A stretch of DNA of 64,000 bases from Pseudonocardia sp. HH130630-07 (GTDB lineage Bacteria; Actinomycetota; Actinomycetes; Mycobacteriales; Pseudonocardiaceae), in assembly GCF_001698125.1 (NCBI RefSeq), contig NZ_CP013854.1:3720001-3784000 (forward strand). Direction: 5' to 3'. Below are positions 24,346 to 32,750 of this stretch, one piece after another. Both the position numbers and the translations under genes were made by a program. Position 1 is the first letter of the stretch; every line of letters starts with the position of its first letter. The notes beneath the pieces are model-generated. The model did not search any database. It saw nothing but the letters and a program-made list of their open reading frames with translations, and had not been told where the DNA came from.

Positions 24346-24936
24346 GTGATCGCCCTCCGACGTCGTGCCGCCACCATCGTCGGGTCCGGCGCGCTCGTCG
24401 TGCTCCTCGCCGGGTGCGGTGACCTGCCCGCCCCGCTGACCCAGGGACCCGCCGGCGCCGCGCCGGTGGACGGGCTCGCCCGGGTCGTCGATCTCGCGGC
24501 CGAGCGGACCGTGCTGTCCGACCGGGTCGCCGCGGCCAAGGCGGAGTCCGGCGGACCGGTGACCGACCCGGCCCGGGAGAAGGTCGTCCTCGACGACGCC
24601 CGTGCCGACGCCGCCCGCGACGGCGTCGACCCGGAGTGGGCCGCCCGGGTGTTCGCCGACCAGATCGCGGCGAGCACCCAGGTGCAGAACGAGCTGCTCC
24701 GCCGGTGGGCCGACCGGCCGGACACCCGTCCGGCCCCGGCTGATCTCGCCGCGGTCCGGCCGGAGCTGGACCGGGTCGGCGACGAGCTGATCGCCGCGCT
24801 GAAGCTGGCCACCCCGGCCCGGACCCACGACGACTGCCCGTCGGCGCTGGCGCAGGCCGCCGTCGCGACGGCGGAACCCCTCGACGACGTGCACCGGGCG
24901 GCCCTGGGCCGGGCCCTCATGTCGATCTGCGGCTGA
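24346..24936 (+). CDS. exported chorismate mutase, AroQ gamma class
   Basis: 196 residues. The signal sequence ends in a lipobox-like LLAGC (Cys around residue 25). The rest matches the secreted gamma-class chorismate mutase: LVDLAAERTVLSDRVAAAK-like opening with Arg/Lys of the active site, DPAREKVVLDDARADA, and FADQIAASTQVQNELLRRW. Length agrees with the mycobacterial secreted enzyme (about 199). It converts chorismate to prephenate outside the cytoplasm, where the role is not understood. It is monocistronic, and its GTG start lies 46 bp beyond the MITE-like element, so its promoter may be within or next to that element. Confidence 0.85.
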   Translation: MIALRRRAATIVGSGALVVLLAGCGDLPAPLTQGPAGAAPVDGLARVVDLAAERTVLSDRVAAAKAESGGPVTDPAREKVVLDDARADAARDGVDPEWAARVFADQIAASTQVQNELLRRWADRPDTRPAPADLAAVRPELDRVGDELIAALKLATPARTHDDCPSALAQAAVATAEPLDDVHRAALGRALMSICG

Positions 24937-24964
24937 CCCGGAGCGGTCCCGGACGCCCGGTGGT

Positions 24965-24996
24965 CTTGCGTACCCGGATAGTACGTGCTCGGATTA
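24965..24996 (+). promoter_or_regulatory. nicXE promoter/operator, shared 32-bp block
   Basis: A 32-bp block identical, apart from one base, to the block at 39789-39820 on the other strand in front of nicC. Inside it are TTGCGT (24966-24971), a 17-bp spacer and TCGGAT (24989-24994), a plausible -35/-10 pair. The spacer holds an imperfect palindrome AGTACGTGCT (24980-24989) where a repressor would block polymerase. It ends 27 bp in front of the nicX start, which has its own GGAGG. Control by the MarR protein at 39895 is inferred. Confidence 0.8.
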
Positions 24997-25023
24997 ACTG
25001 GACGAGACACGGAGGCCGCCGCG

Positions 25024-26070
25024 ATGGACCAGAACCTGTTCAACGAGATCTGCCTGCAGCAACTGACCCTGTCCGGCGTGCACGACGGCGAGACCGTCGT
25101 CGTGCTGACCCGGGGCGCGGACCGCACCGCGTACGCCGACGCCTTCCTCTGGGCGATCGGGAGGCTCGGCGCGACCGGCTACCACATGCGGCTCCCGGCA
25201 CCGGCCGACGCGAGCGGTGCCTGGGCGGTGGGCGACTCCGGGCTGGGCCGGATCCCGCTCGCGGTCGAGGCGCTGAAGGCCGCCGACATGGTCGTCGACT
25301 GCACGTTCCTGCTGTTCTCGCCCGAGCAGTTCGCGATCCAGGGCGCCGGCACCCGGATCCTCACCGCGGTCGAACCGCCGGAGCTGCTGGCCCGGCTGAT
25401 GCCGACCACCGAGCTGCGCGAGCGCGTCGAGATCGGCGCGGAGCTGCTCGCCAAGGCCTCGACCATGCGGATCACCAGCCCGCACGGCACCGACATCACC
25501 TACCGGCTCGGTGTGTACCCGACGCTGAGCGAGTACGGCTACACCGACACCCCCGGGCGCTGGGACCACTGGCCGGCGGCGTTCGTGTTCACCGGCGGGG
25601 CCGACGACGGCGTCGACGGGACGATCGTCCTCGCCCCCGGCGACGTGCTGCTGCCGTTCAACACCTACGTGCAGACCCCGGTGGAGATCACCGTCGAGGA
25701 GGGCTTCGTCCGCGACATCCGCGGCGGCGCCGGGACGTCCGGCCTGGACGCCGACCTGCTGAGCAGCTACATCCGCAGCTTCGACGACCCGCGCGGCTAC
25801 GGCATGAGCCACGTCGGCTGGGGCCTCGACGAGCGCGCCCACTGGCACGGACTGACCCAGTTCGGCGGCGGCATGGGCATGGAGCTGCGCAGCTTCTACG
25901 GCAACGTCATGTTCTCCATCGGCCCGAACAACGAGCTGGGCGGCCCGAACGACACCGCCTGCCACTTCGACATCCCGATGCGTGGCAACTCCCTCTACCT
26001 CGACGACGAGCTGATCGTCGACGCCGGTGAGCTGACCGTCCCCGAGATGCGGCCGGCGGCGCGCCGATGA
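25024..26070 (+). CDS. nicX: 2,5-dihydroxypyridine 5,6-dioxygenase
   Basis: 348 residues, the length of NicX (about 350), an extradiol-type Fe(II) dioxygenase with an aminopeptidase-like fold. Predicted iron ligands H263 (GMSHVGWG), H314 and D316 (CHFDIP) fall at the spacing known for Pseudomonas putida NicX (H265, H318, D320). It opens 2,5-dihydroxypyridine to N-formylmaleamate, the ring-cleavage step of nicotinate and picolinate breakdown. The TGA overlaps the ATG of the maleate isomerase gene, forming a two-gene operon. The start is supported by GGAGG 8 nt upstream. The remaining pathway genes lie 5-15 kb away in a leftward operon with the same promoter block. Confidence 0.88.
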   Translation: MDQNLFNEICLQQLTLSGVHDGETVVVLTRGADRTAYADAFLWAIGRLGATGYHMRLPAPADASGAWAVGDSGLGRIPLAVEALKAADMVVDCTFLLFSPEQFAIQGAGTRILTAVEPPELLARLMPTTELRERVEIGAELLAKASTMRITSPHGTDITYRLGVYPTLSEYGYTDTPGRWDHWPAAFVFTGGADDGVDGTIVLAPGDVLLPFNTYVQTPVEITVEEGFVRDIRGGAGTSGLDADLLSSYIRSFDDPRGYGMSHVGWGLDERAHWHGLTQFGGGMGMELRSFYGNVMFSIGPNNELGGPNDTACHFDIPMRGNSLYLDDELIVDAGELTVPEMRPAARR

Positions 26071-26816
26071 CGCGGGACCACCACGTCGGGATGATCGTCC
26101 CGTCGTCGAACCTGACGATGGAGACCGAGCTGCCGCGGATGCTGCGCGCCCGCGAGGAGGTCCGGCCCGAGGACCGGTTCGTCTTCCACGCCGCCCGGGC
26201 CCGGATGCAGCACGTGACCCCGGAGCAGCTGCGCGCGATGAACGCCCAGGCCCAGCGGGCGGCCGCCGAGCTGGCCGACGCCCGCCCGGACGTCGTCGCC
26301 ACCGCGTGCCTGGTCGCGATCATGGCGCAGGGGCCCGGCTACCACTGCACGGCCGAGGACGACATCACCGCGGCGCTGCGCGCGGAGGGCAGCGGGGCAC
26401 CGGTGGTCTCCAGCGCGGGAGCCCTGCTGTCCGGGATCACCGCACTCGGTGCGCGGCGGGTCGCGATCATCACGCCGTACCTGGAGCCGCTGACGAAGGC
26501 GGTCGCCGCCTACCTGGAGGACGCCGGCGTCGAGGTCGTGGACGCGCTGTCGCTGCAGGTGCCGGACAACCTCGCCGTCGCCCGGCTGGATCCGGCCGGC
26601 CTGCGCGAGCACCACCGGAGGCTGGACCTCACCCGGGCCGACGCGCTCGTGCTCAGCGCCTGCGTGCAGATGCCGTCGCTGCCGGCGATCGAGCCGGTGC
26701 AGGACGAGATCGGCATCCCGGTGCTCTCCGCGGCCACCGCCACGACCCACCGGATCCTCACCGCGCTCGGCCTCGAACCCGTCGTCCCCGGTGCGGGGGC
26801 GCTGCTGGCCGGCTGA
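26067..26816 (+). CDS. nicE: maleate cis-trans isomerase
   Basis: 249 residues of the Asp/Glu racemase superfamily. The two catalytic Cys are C81 (VVATACLVA) and C199 (LVLSACVQMPS), matching the maleate isomerase pattern; IVPSSNLTMETEL at the N-terminus is also characteristic. It converts maleate to fumarate, the last nicotinate-pathway step before the TCA cycle. Four-nucleotide ATGA overlap with nicX couples the two. Arylmalonate decarboxylases share the fold but have a different Cys arrangement. Confidence 0.9.
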   Translation: MTRDHHVGMIVPSSNLTMETELPRMLRAREEVRPEDRFVFHAARARMQHVTPEQLRAMNAQAQRAAAELADARPDVVATACLVAIMAQGPGYHCTAEDDITAALRAEGSGAPVVSSAGALLSGITALGARRVAIITPYLEPLTKAVAAYLEDAGVEVVDALSLQVPDNLAVARLDPAGLREHHRRLDLTRADALVLSACVQMPSLPAIEPVQDEIGIPVLSAATATTHRILTALGLEPVVPGAGALLAG

Positions 26817-26829
26817 GGCCCGTGCGGGC

Positions 26830-27291
26830 TCAGCGGGCCGGGCCGACCGCGTCCGCCATGCCCTGCACGGCGTCCTGCACCGCGGCGAACGCGGGCCCGC
26901 AGACGGCCGGGTCCCCCTCGCCGACGGTGCCGGGGGCCGCCTCGCACCCGGTCTCGGCGAACCGGCCGAGCGCCTGCTCGGTCGCGTCGGCCTGCGGCGT
27001 GGCGTCCGGGGCGTCCCGGCGGACCTGACCGATCGCGTTGCGGACCTCGGTGGTGAACCGGCCGCACCGGGCGAACACCTCCGCCGCGTCGCCGGAGGCG
27101 CAGGGGTCCCGGGTGAAGAAACCGATCTTGGTGCGCAGCGCCTCCAGCCCGGGCGCGCCGACCCGGTCCGAGGCGCTCGCGCCCTCGCCCTGCACGCTGC
27201 GGGTGGTCGCCGGCCCGGACGCGCACCCGCCCACGACGAGCAGGGCGATCATCGTGAGGGCGGCCGCGCCGCGACGGTCTCGGATGCGCAC
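26830..27291 (-). CDS. small lipoprotein, function unknown
   Basis: 153 residues from the GTG at 27291. A basic N-terminus, a hydrophobic run and a lipobox VVGGC (Cys near residue 23) mark an exported lipoprotein. The mature part holds four more Cys in a pattern suggestive of two disulphides (DPCASG, ARCGRF, ETGCEAA, AVCGPA). No family recognised. It is convergent with nicE, 13 bp apart, and divergent from the Gfo/Idh operon. The start is uncertain because an open frame continues upstream. Confidence 0.65.
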   Translation of the reverse strand: MRIRDRRGAAALTMIALLVVGGCASGPATTRSVQGEGASASDRVGAPGLEALRTKIGFFTRDPCASGDAAEVFARCGRFTTEVRNAIGQVRRDAPDATPQADATEQALGRFAETGCEAAPGTVGEGDPAVCGPAFAAVQDAVQGMADAVGPAR

Positions 27292-27363
27292 GCCCGCGAC
27301 AGTAGAGGGCCCCGGCCGGGCGTCGCCCACCGTGTTCGCCGGGCACTCGGGCCGTGCGCTGGT

Positions 27364-27377
27364 GGAAAGCGCTTTCC
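27364..27377. promoter_or_regulatory. LacI-type operator, perfect palindrome
   Basis: GGAAAGCGCTTTCC, a perfect 14-bp palindrome with the CG-centre typical of LacI/GalR sites. It is 158 bp in front of the Gfo/Idh operon start. Confidence 0.75.
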
Positions 27378-27504
27378 CAAATACGCTGCGATACCCCTAC
27401 CGCTGATCGGGCGACGCCGATAGCGTGCGTTACGACATCGAGCAACGACCGGCCGGATTCTGTCGACGCAGGGTTGCGCGCACGAGGGTGGGCATGGACA
27501 CTCC

Positions 27505-27518
27505 GGATAGCGCTTTCC
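27505..27518. promoter_or_regulatory. second LacI-type operator close to the operon start
   Basis: GGATAGCGCTTTCC, one mismatch per arm from the first site, 17 bp in front of the ATG. Site centres are 141 bp apart, suited to DNA looping. No LacI gene adjoins. Confidence 0.7.
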
Positions 27519-27534
27519 CAACTCAGGAGTGTGA

Positions 27535-28686
27535 ATGTCTCGCGACACACTGCGCGTCGTCATGAACGGCGTGACCGGCCGGATGGGCTACCGGCAGCAC
27601 CTCGTGCGCTCGATCCTGGCGATCCGGGAGGCCGGGGGCATCGAGCTCGCCGACGGCAGCCGGGTCCAGGTCGAGCCGGTCCTCGTCGGACGCAACGCGA
27701 CCAAGCTGGCCGATCTCGCCGCCCGGCACGACGTCCGGGAGTGGACCACCGACCTCGACGCCGCGCTGGCCGACCCGGCGAACGACATCTACTTCGACGC
27801 CCAGACCACGGCCGGCCGCAAGCCCGCGGTGCTCAAGGCGCTGGCCGCCGGCAAGCACGTCTACGTCGAGAAGCCGACCGCCGAGACCGTCGAGGAGGCC
27901 CGCGAGCTGGTCGCCGCCGCCGAGGGCACCGGGCTCGTCGTCGGCGTCGTGCACGACAAGCTGTACCTGCCCGGCCTGCGCAAGCTGGCCCGGCTCGTCG
28001 AGTCCGGCTTCTTCGGCCGCATCCTCTCGGTGCGCGGCGAGTTCGGCTACTGGGTGTTCGAGGGCGACTGGCAGACCGCGCAGCGGCCGAGCTGGAACTA
28101 CCGCTCCGAGGACGGCGGCGGCATCGCCATCGACATGTTCCCGCACTGGAACTACGTGCTGGAGAACCTGTTCGCCCCGGTCCGCGCGGTCTCCGCCCGG
28201 GTCGTCACGCACATCCCCGAGCGGGTCGACGAGCAGGGCAGCCGCTACGCCGCCACCGCGGACGACGCCGCCTACGCCATCTTCGAGCTCGACGGCGGCG
28301 TGATCGCCCAGGTGAACTCGTCCTGGGCGGTGCGGGTGCACCGCGACGAGCTCGTCGAGTTCCAGGTCGACGGCACCCACGGCAGCGCCGTGGCCGGCCT
28401 GTTCGACTGCCGGGTCCAGCCGCGGGTGGCCACCCCGATGCCGGTGTGGAACCCGGACCTGCCGACCGAGCTGCGCTTCCGCGACGGCTGGTCCCCGGTC
28501 CCGGACAACGACACGTTCGGCAACGGTTTCCGCGCCCAGTGGGAGGAGTACCTGCGCGACGTGCTGGCCGGCCGTCCGCACGCGCACGACCTGTCCTCCG
28601 GTGTACGCGGGCTGCAGCTGGCCGAGGCCGGTCTGGAGTCCTCCGCGTCCGGCCGCCGGATCGAGCTGCCCGGGGCGGGCCGGTGA
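27535..28686 (+). CDS. Gfo/Idh/MocA-family oxidoreductase
   Basis: 383 residues. The Rossmann part begins LRVVMNGVTGRMGYRQHLVR, with a variant G-x-x-G-x-x-G nucleotide loop; the catalytic EKPTAET (Lys of EKP) is present, and the C-terminal domain has the family's Asp-x-x-x-His region in IDMFPHWNY. It should oxidise or reduce a sugar-like substrate with NAD(P). AGGAG precedes the ATG. It is coupled by GTGA overlap to a DUF993 gene, then to a sugar isomerase gene and an ABC ATPase, so a carbohydrate pathway is likely. LacI-type operators lie in front. Confidence 0.87.
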   Translation: MSRDTLRVVMNGVTGRMGYRQHLVRSILAIREAGGIELADGSRVQVEPVLVGRNATKLADLAARHDVREWTTDLDAALADPANDIYFDAQTTAGRKPAVLKALAAGKHVYVEKPTAETVEEARELVAAAEGTGLVVGVVHDKLYLPGLRKLARLVESGFFGRILSVRGEFGYWVFEGDWQTAQRPSWNYRSEDGGGIAIDMFPHWNYVLENLFAPVRAVSARVVTHIPERVDEQGSRYAATADDAAYAIFELDGGVIAQVNSSWAVRVHRDELVEFQVDGTHGSAVAGLFDCRVQPRVATPMPVWNPDLPTELRFRDGWSPVPDNDTFGNGFRAQWEEYLRDVLAGRPHAHDLSSGVRGLQLAEAGLESSASGRRIELPGAGR

Positions 28687-29861
28687 GCGCGGCGGCGCCC
28701 GCGCTGCGGGGCCTGCTGCTGCCCCGCGCGGACGGCACGCTGGAGCCGCACGTCCTCGGTGAGCCGCGGACGTGGACCCCGCGCCCGGCACCGCACACCG
28801 TGCGGACCGTCTTCGCGGCGGCGCACGTGGTGGCCGACCCGCTGGCGGACAACTCGCCCGGCGAGCCGGCCCGGCTGGACTGGGACGCGACGCTCGCGTT
28901 CCGCCGGCACCTGTTCTCGCACGGCATGGGCGTCGCCGAGGCCATGGACACCGCCCAGCGCAACATGGGTCTGGACTGGGCCTGCGCCGCGGAGCTGATC
29001 CGCCGCAGCGCCGAGCAGGCGCGCGAGCACGGCGCGCGGATCGCCGCCGGTGCCGGCACCGACCACGCCCCGGGTGCGGTGACCCTCGCCGAGGTCACCG
29101 ACGCCTACCTGCACCAGGTCGAGACGGTCCAGGCCGCCGGTGCCCAGGTCATCGTGATGGCCTCGCGCCAGCTCGCCGCGGCCGCGGGCACCGCGCAGGA
29201 CTACCTCGACGTCTACGCCCGGGTGCTGGCCGCCGCGGAGCAGCCGGTCGTCCTGCACTGGCTGGGGGAGATGTTCGACCCGCAGCTCGCCGGCTACTGG
29301 GGCTCGCGGGACGTCCCGACCGCCACCGGGACCTTCCTCGAGCTGTGCCACGCGCACGCCGGGCGGATCGACGGTGTCAAGGTCTCGCTGCTCGACGCCG
29401 ACCACGAGCGCACCCTGCGGGCCGCGCTGCCCGCGGGCGTCCGGCTCTACACCGGCGACGACTTCAACTACCCGGAGCTGATCCGGGGCGACGGCACGCA
29501 CCACTCCGACGCGCTGCTGGGCGCGTTCGCCGCGGTCGCCCCGGCCGCGTCGGCGGCACTCACCGCGCTCGAGGCCGGCGACACCGCCACGTACGACCGG
29601 GAGATGGCGGCGACGCTGGCGCTCTCGCGCACCGTGTTCACCGCGCCGACCTTCCACTACAAGACCGGGATCGCGTTCCTGGCCTGGCTGGCCGGCCACC
29701 AGAGCGGCTTCGGCATGGTCGGTGGGCTGCAGAGCGCCCGCTCGGCGGTGCACCTGGCCGAGCTGTTCCGGCTCGCCGACGCGGCGGGCCTGCTGCCCGA
29801 CCCGGGGCTCGCGGCCCACCGGATGACCACGTTCCTGCAGGTGAACGGGGTCGTCGGATGA
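28683..29861 (+). CDS. DUF993 family protein (dihydrodipicolinate-synthase-like barrel)
   Basis: 392 residues. The sequence matches DUF993, e.g. LPRADGTLEPHVLGEP near residue 15, AYAAAHVVADPLADN-like FAAAHVVADPLADNS, and FRRHLFSHGMGVAEAMDTAQ. The fold is a TIM barrel of the DHDPS/aldolase type. A Lys in GVKVSLLD is a candidate Schiff-base residue, although this family is not biochemically defined to my knowledge. The GTG start overlaps the upstream stop and the stop overlaps the next ATG, so it is always made with the Gfo/Idh and isomerase proteins. An aldolase-like or isomerase step in sugar breakdown is inferred. Confidence 0.85.
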   Translation: MSAAAPALRGLLLPRADGTLEPHVLGEPRTWTPRPAPHTVRTVFAAAHVVADPLADNSPGEPARLDWDATLAFRRHLFSHGMGVAEAMDTAQRNMGLDWACAAELIRRSAEQAREHGARIAAGAGTDHAPGAVTLAEVTDAYLHQVETVQAAGAQVIVMASRQLAAAAGTAQDYLDVYARVLAAAEQPVVLHWLGEMFDPQLAGYWGSRDVPTATGTFLELCHAHAGRIDGVKVSLLDADHERTLRAALPAGVRLYTGDDFNYPELIRGDGTHHSDALLGAFAAVAPAASAALTALEAGDTATYDREMAATLALSRTVFTAPTFHYKTGIAFLAWLAGHQSGFGMVGGLQSARSAVHLAELFRLADAAGLLPDPGLAAHRMTTFLQVNGVVG

Positions 29862-30763
29862 GCACCACCACCGCGGGGATCGACGTCCCGTCCGGCGAGC
29901 CGGCCCGCATCCCGACCCCGGAGCCGGGCGACGCGCGGCTCGCCAGACTGTCGCTGAACCAGCGCAGCATCCCGTCCTGGTCGGTCCGCGAGGCCGTGGA
30001 CGGCTGCGTGCGGGCCGGCGTGCCCGCGATCGGCCTGTGGCGCGAGCCGGTCGCCGAGACCGGCCTGGACCGGGCCGCCCGGATGGTCGCCGACGCCGGG
30101 CTGCGGGTGTCCTCGCTGTGCCGCGGCGGCTTCCTCACCGACCCGGACCCGGCCGCGCGCGGCCAGGCGCTGGACGACAACCGGGCCGCGATCGACGAGG
30201 CCGCCGCGCTGGGCACCGACACGCTGGTCCTGGTCGTCGGCGGGCTGCCGGAGGGGTCGCGGGACCTGCCCGGTGCCCGCCGGGCGGTGGTCGACGCGCT
30301 CGGTGAGCTCGTGCCGTACGCCCGGGAGCGCGGGGTGAGCCTGGCGCTGGAACCGATGCACCCGATCTTCTGCGCCGACCGCGGGGTGCTGTCCACCCTC
30401 GGGCAGGCGCTGGACATGGCCGAGCCGTTCGCCGCCGACGAGGTCACCGTCGTCGTCGACGCCTTCCACGTCTGGTGGGACCCGGCGCTGGACGCCCAGC
30501 TCACCAGGGCGGCCGGGCGGATCGCGTCCTACCAGGTCGGCGACTGGATCACCCCGCTGCCCGCGGACACCCTGTGCTCGCGCGGGATCCCCGGCGACGG
30601 GCACATCGACCTCGCCGGACTCACCTCGGCGGTCGCCGCCCGCGGCTACCGCGGTGACGTCGAGGTCGAGGTGTTCAACCAGGACCTCTGGGCGGCGGAC
30701 GGCGCCGACGCCCTGGCCACGATCGTCCGCCGGTACGCCGAACTCGTAGCACCGCACCTGTAG
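29858..30763 (+). CDS. sugar phosphate isomerase/epimerase (xylose isomerase-like barrel)
   Basis: 301 residues of the AP endonuclease 2/xylose isomerase-like TIM barrel. Metal-ligand candidates follow the family layout: Glu in SLALEPMHP, Asp/His in VVVDAFHVWWDP, His in GDGHIDLAG and Glu in VEVEVFNQD. It probably interconverts keto and hydroxy sugars or hydrates an intermediate. It overlaps the DUF993 gene by 4 nt; the ABC ATPase gene follows after 27 bp. Confidence 0.88.
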   Translation: MSTTTAGIDVPSGEPARIPTPEPGDARLARLSLNQRSIPSWSVREAVDGCVRAGVPAIGLWREPVAETGLDRAARMVADAGLRVSSLCRGGFLTDPDPAARGQALDDNRAAIDEAAALGTDTLVLVVGGLPEGSRDLPGARRAVVDALGELVPYARERGVSLALEPMHPIFCADRGVLSTLGQALDMAEPFAADEVTVVVDAFHVWWDPALDAQLTRAAGRIASYQVGDWITPLPADTLCSRGIPGDGHIDLAGLTSAVAARGYRGDVEVEVFNQDLWAADGADALATIVRRYAELVAPHL

Positions 30764-30790
30764 CCCGCATCCGCAGAGCAAGGAGTATCC

Positions 30791-31864
30791 ATGTCCGAAG
30801 TCGCCTTCCAGCAGGCATCCCGTGTGTTCGGCGGTGACCGCACCGTCCGCGCGGTCGACCGGCTCGACCTCGAGATCGCCGACGGGGAGTTCCTGGTCCT
30901 GGTCGGGCCGTCCGGTTCCGGCAAGTCCACCGCGCTGCGGATGCTGGCCGGGCTCGACCCCACCGACGAGGGCTCGATCTTCATCGGCGGCCGCGACGTC
31001 ACCGGCGTCGAGCCGAAGGACCGCGACATCGCGATGGTGTTCCAGTCCTACGCGCTCTACCCGCATATGACGGTCGCGCAGAACATGGAGTTCGCTCTGC
31101 GGCTGCAGAAGCTGCCGGCCGCCGAGCGGCGGTCCCGGGTGGAGGACGCCGCGAAGCTGCTGGACCTGACCGAGTACCTGGACCGCAAGCCGAAGGCGCT
31201 CTCCGGCGGTCAGCGCCAGCGCGTCGCGATGGGCCGGGCGATCGTCCGGGAGCCCTCGGTGTTCCTGATGGACGAGCCGCTGTCCAACCTCGACGCGAAG
31301 CTGCGGGTGCAGACCCGGGCGAACATCGTGGCGCTGCAGCGGCGGCTGGCCACGACCACGGTCTACGTCACCCACGACCAGACCGAGGCCATGACGATGG
31401 GGGACCGGGTCGCGGTGCTGCGCGACGGCGTCCTGCAGCAGTGCGCGCCGCCGAAGGAGCTCTACGCGCGGCCGCGCAACACCTTCGTCGCCGGGTTCAT
31501 CGGCTCGCCGGCGATGAACTTCCTGCCCGCGAAGGTGACCGCGGACGGCGTGCTGCCGGTCGGGTACGAGGGCACCGCGCTCTCCGTCACCGGTGCCGCC
31601 GCGGCCCAGGGCGAGGTCACCATCGGGTTCCGCCCCGAGGGCGTGACCCTCTCCACCGAGGGCCTGCCCGCCCGGGTCGAGCTGGTCGAGGAGCTGGGCG
31701 CGACCGCGTTCGTCCACGCCACGGTGGACGTCGCCGGTGAGGAGCACCGGTTGACCGTGCAGACCGACGGGGCGTCGAGCCCGTCGATCGGCGAGAACGT
31801 CCGGCTGCAGCTCGACGGCTCCCGTGCCCACCTGTTCGACGCCGGCGGCGACCGGCTCGAGTGA
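30791..31864 (+). CDS. orphan sugar ABC transporter ATPase, MsmK/UgpC (CUT1) type
   Basis: 357 residues. Walker A GPSGSGKST, Q-loop FQSYALYPHMTV, signature LSGGQRQRVAMGRAI, Walker B FLMDEPLSNLDAKLR and H-loop THDQTEAMTMGDR are all canonical. The C-terminal MalK-like regulatory domain (from about residue 240) is of full length. The operon has no binding protein or permease. MsmK-type ATPases commonly serve several transporters, and the CUT1 operon at 54023-57139 lacks an ATPase, so a shared role is likely though unproven. Confidence 0.92.
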   Translation: MSEVAFQQASRVFGGDRTVRAVDRLDLEIADGEFLVLVGPSGSGKSTALRMLAGLDPTDEGSIFIGGRDVTGVEPKDRDIAMVFQSYALYPHMTVAQNMEFALRLQKLPAAERRSRVEDAAKLLDLTEYLDRKPKALSGGQRQRVAMGRAIVREPSVFLMDEPLSNLDAKLRVQTRANIVALQRRLATTTVYVTHDQTEAMTMGDRVAVLRDGVLQQCAPPKELYARPRNTFVAGFIGSPAMNFLPAKVTADGVLPVGYEGTALSVTGAAAAQGEVTIGFRPEGVTLSTEGLPARVELVEELGATAFVHATVDVAGEEHRLTVQTDGASSPSIGENVRLQLDGSRAHLFDAGGDRLE

Positions 31865-31870
31865 CCCGGT

Positions 31871-31902
31871 GCCCGGCGTGCCGCCGTTACGGTGCGCCGG
31901 GC
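31871..31902. terminator. candidate hairpin between convergent ATPase and nicD genes
   Basis: Arms GCCCGGCG and CGCCGGGC with a 16-nt loop, starting just after the ATPase stop and running into the last codons of nicD. It may act on the rightward transcript. Confidence 0.4.
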
Positions 31903-32750
31903 GCCGTTCCAGCCAGGGCGGTGCGCAGCACGCGTACCGCCTCGGCCGGTTCGTCCCAGAACACCATGTGCCCGGCGCCGCGGACGGCCGCCGTCGTCGC
32001 CCCCGGGTGGGCAGCGGCCAGCTCGGCGGCGCCCTCGGCCGGGACGACGGGTGAGCGGTCGCCGTACATCAGCGTCACCGGGCCGGGGACGTGCGGCCAG
32101 ACGTCGAAGAAGTCCTCGGACTCGAAACCGGCGTGCGTGGCACGCAACGCGGTCTCGTCGCACGACGACAGCCAGCGCGCCCGCAGCTCCTGCTCGCGCC
32201 GCGGCCACCGCGGCCAGGACCGGGCGACCTCGTCGGCGTCGGTGCCGCGCTGCGCCTGGTGCAGCTGGTCCAGGAACGTCTCCAGCGTGGTGGGGTAGGG
32301 GGCCCGGCCCGGCCCGGACAGCGGCGGGTCGACGAGCACGGTCGCGCGCGGGGCCGCGCCCCGCCCGGCCAGCGCGACCGCGGTGGCCGCGGCGATCCGG
32401 GCGCCCATCGAGTGCCCGAGCAGCACCGGGTCCCGCAGGTCCAGACCGGACAGCACGGCGACGGCGTCGGCGGCGTAGTCGGCGAGCGTCCACCCGTCGC
32501 CGCTGTCGGACAGGCCGCGGCCGCGGACGTCGAGCACCACCGGCCGGAACCGGTCGGTCAGCTCCCGGGCGACGAGGTCCAGGGTGACGGCCGGGCTGGT
32601 GATCCCGGGCAGCACCAGCACCGGGACCCCGTCGCCGCCGTAGTCGAGCGCGTGCAGGCGCACCGCCCCGTTGCGTGCCCACCGCGAGACGGCGGGGACG
32701 TCGGCCAGGTCGGCCAGCGCGTCCTGGCGGACGGCCCGGGTGCCGGTCAT
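31887..32750 (-). CDS. nicD: alpha/beta hydrolase, probable N-formylmaleamate deformylase
   Basis: 287 residues. The nucleophile elbow is GHSMG with S114; acid and base candidates are D in LMYGDRSPVVP and H in GAGHMVFWDEP. HGxx-type LPGITSPAVT precedes. NicD is an alpha/beta hydrolase of this size that removes formate from N-formylmaleamate. The assignment rests on the fold plus its place beside nicF (ATGA-type overlap at 32747-32750) and the rest of the pathway. It is the last gene of the leftward eight-gene unit. A related hydrolase with another substrate cannot be ruled out from sequence alone. Confidence 0.78.
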   Translation of the reverse strand: MTGTRAVRQDALADLADVPAVSRWARNGAVRLHALDYGGDGVPVLVLPGITSPAVTLDLVARELTDRFRPVVLDVRGRGLSDSGDGWTLADYAADAVAVLSGLDLRDPVLLGHSMGARIAAATAVALAGRGAAPRATVLVDPPLSGPGRAPYPTTLETFLDQLHQAQRGTDADEVARSWPRWPRREQELRARWLSSCDETALRATHAGFESEDFFDVWPHVPGPVTLMYGDRSPVVPAEGAAELAAAHPGATTAAVRGAGHMVFWDEPAEAVRVLRTALAGTAPGAP

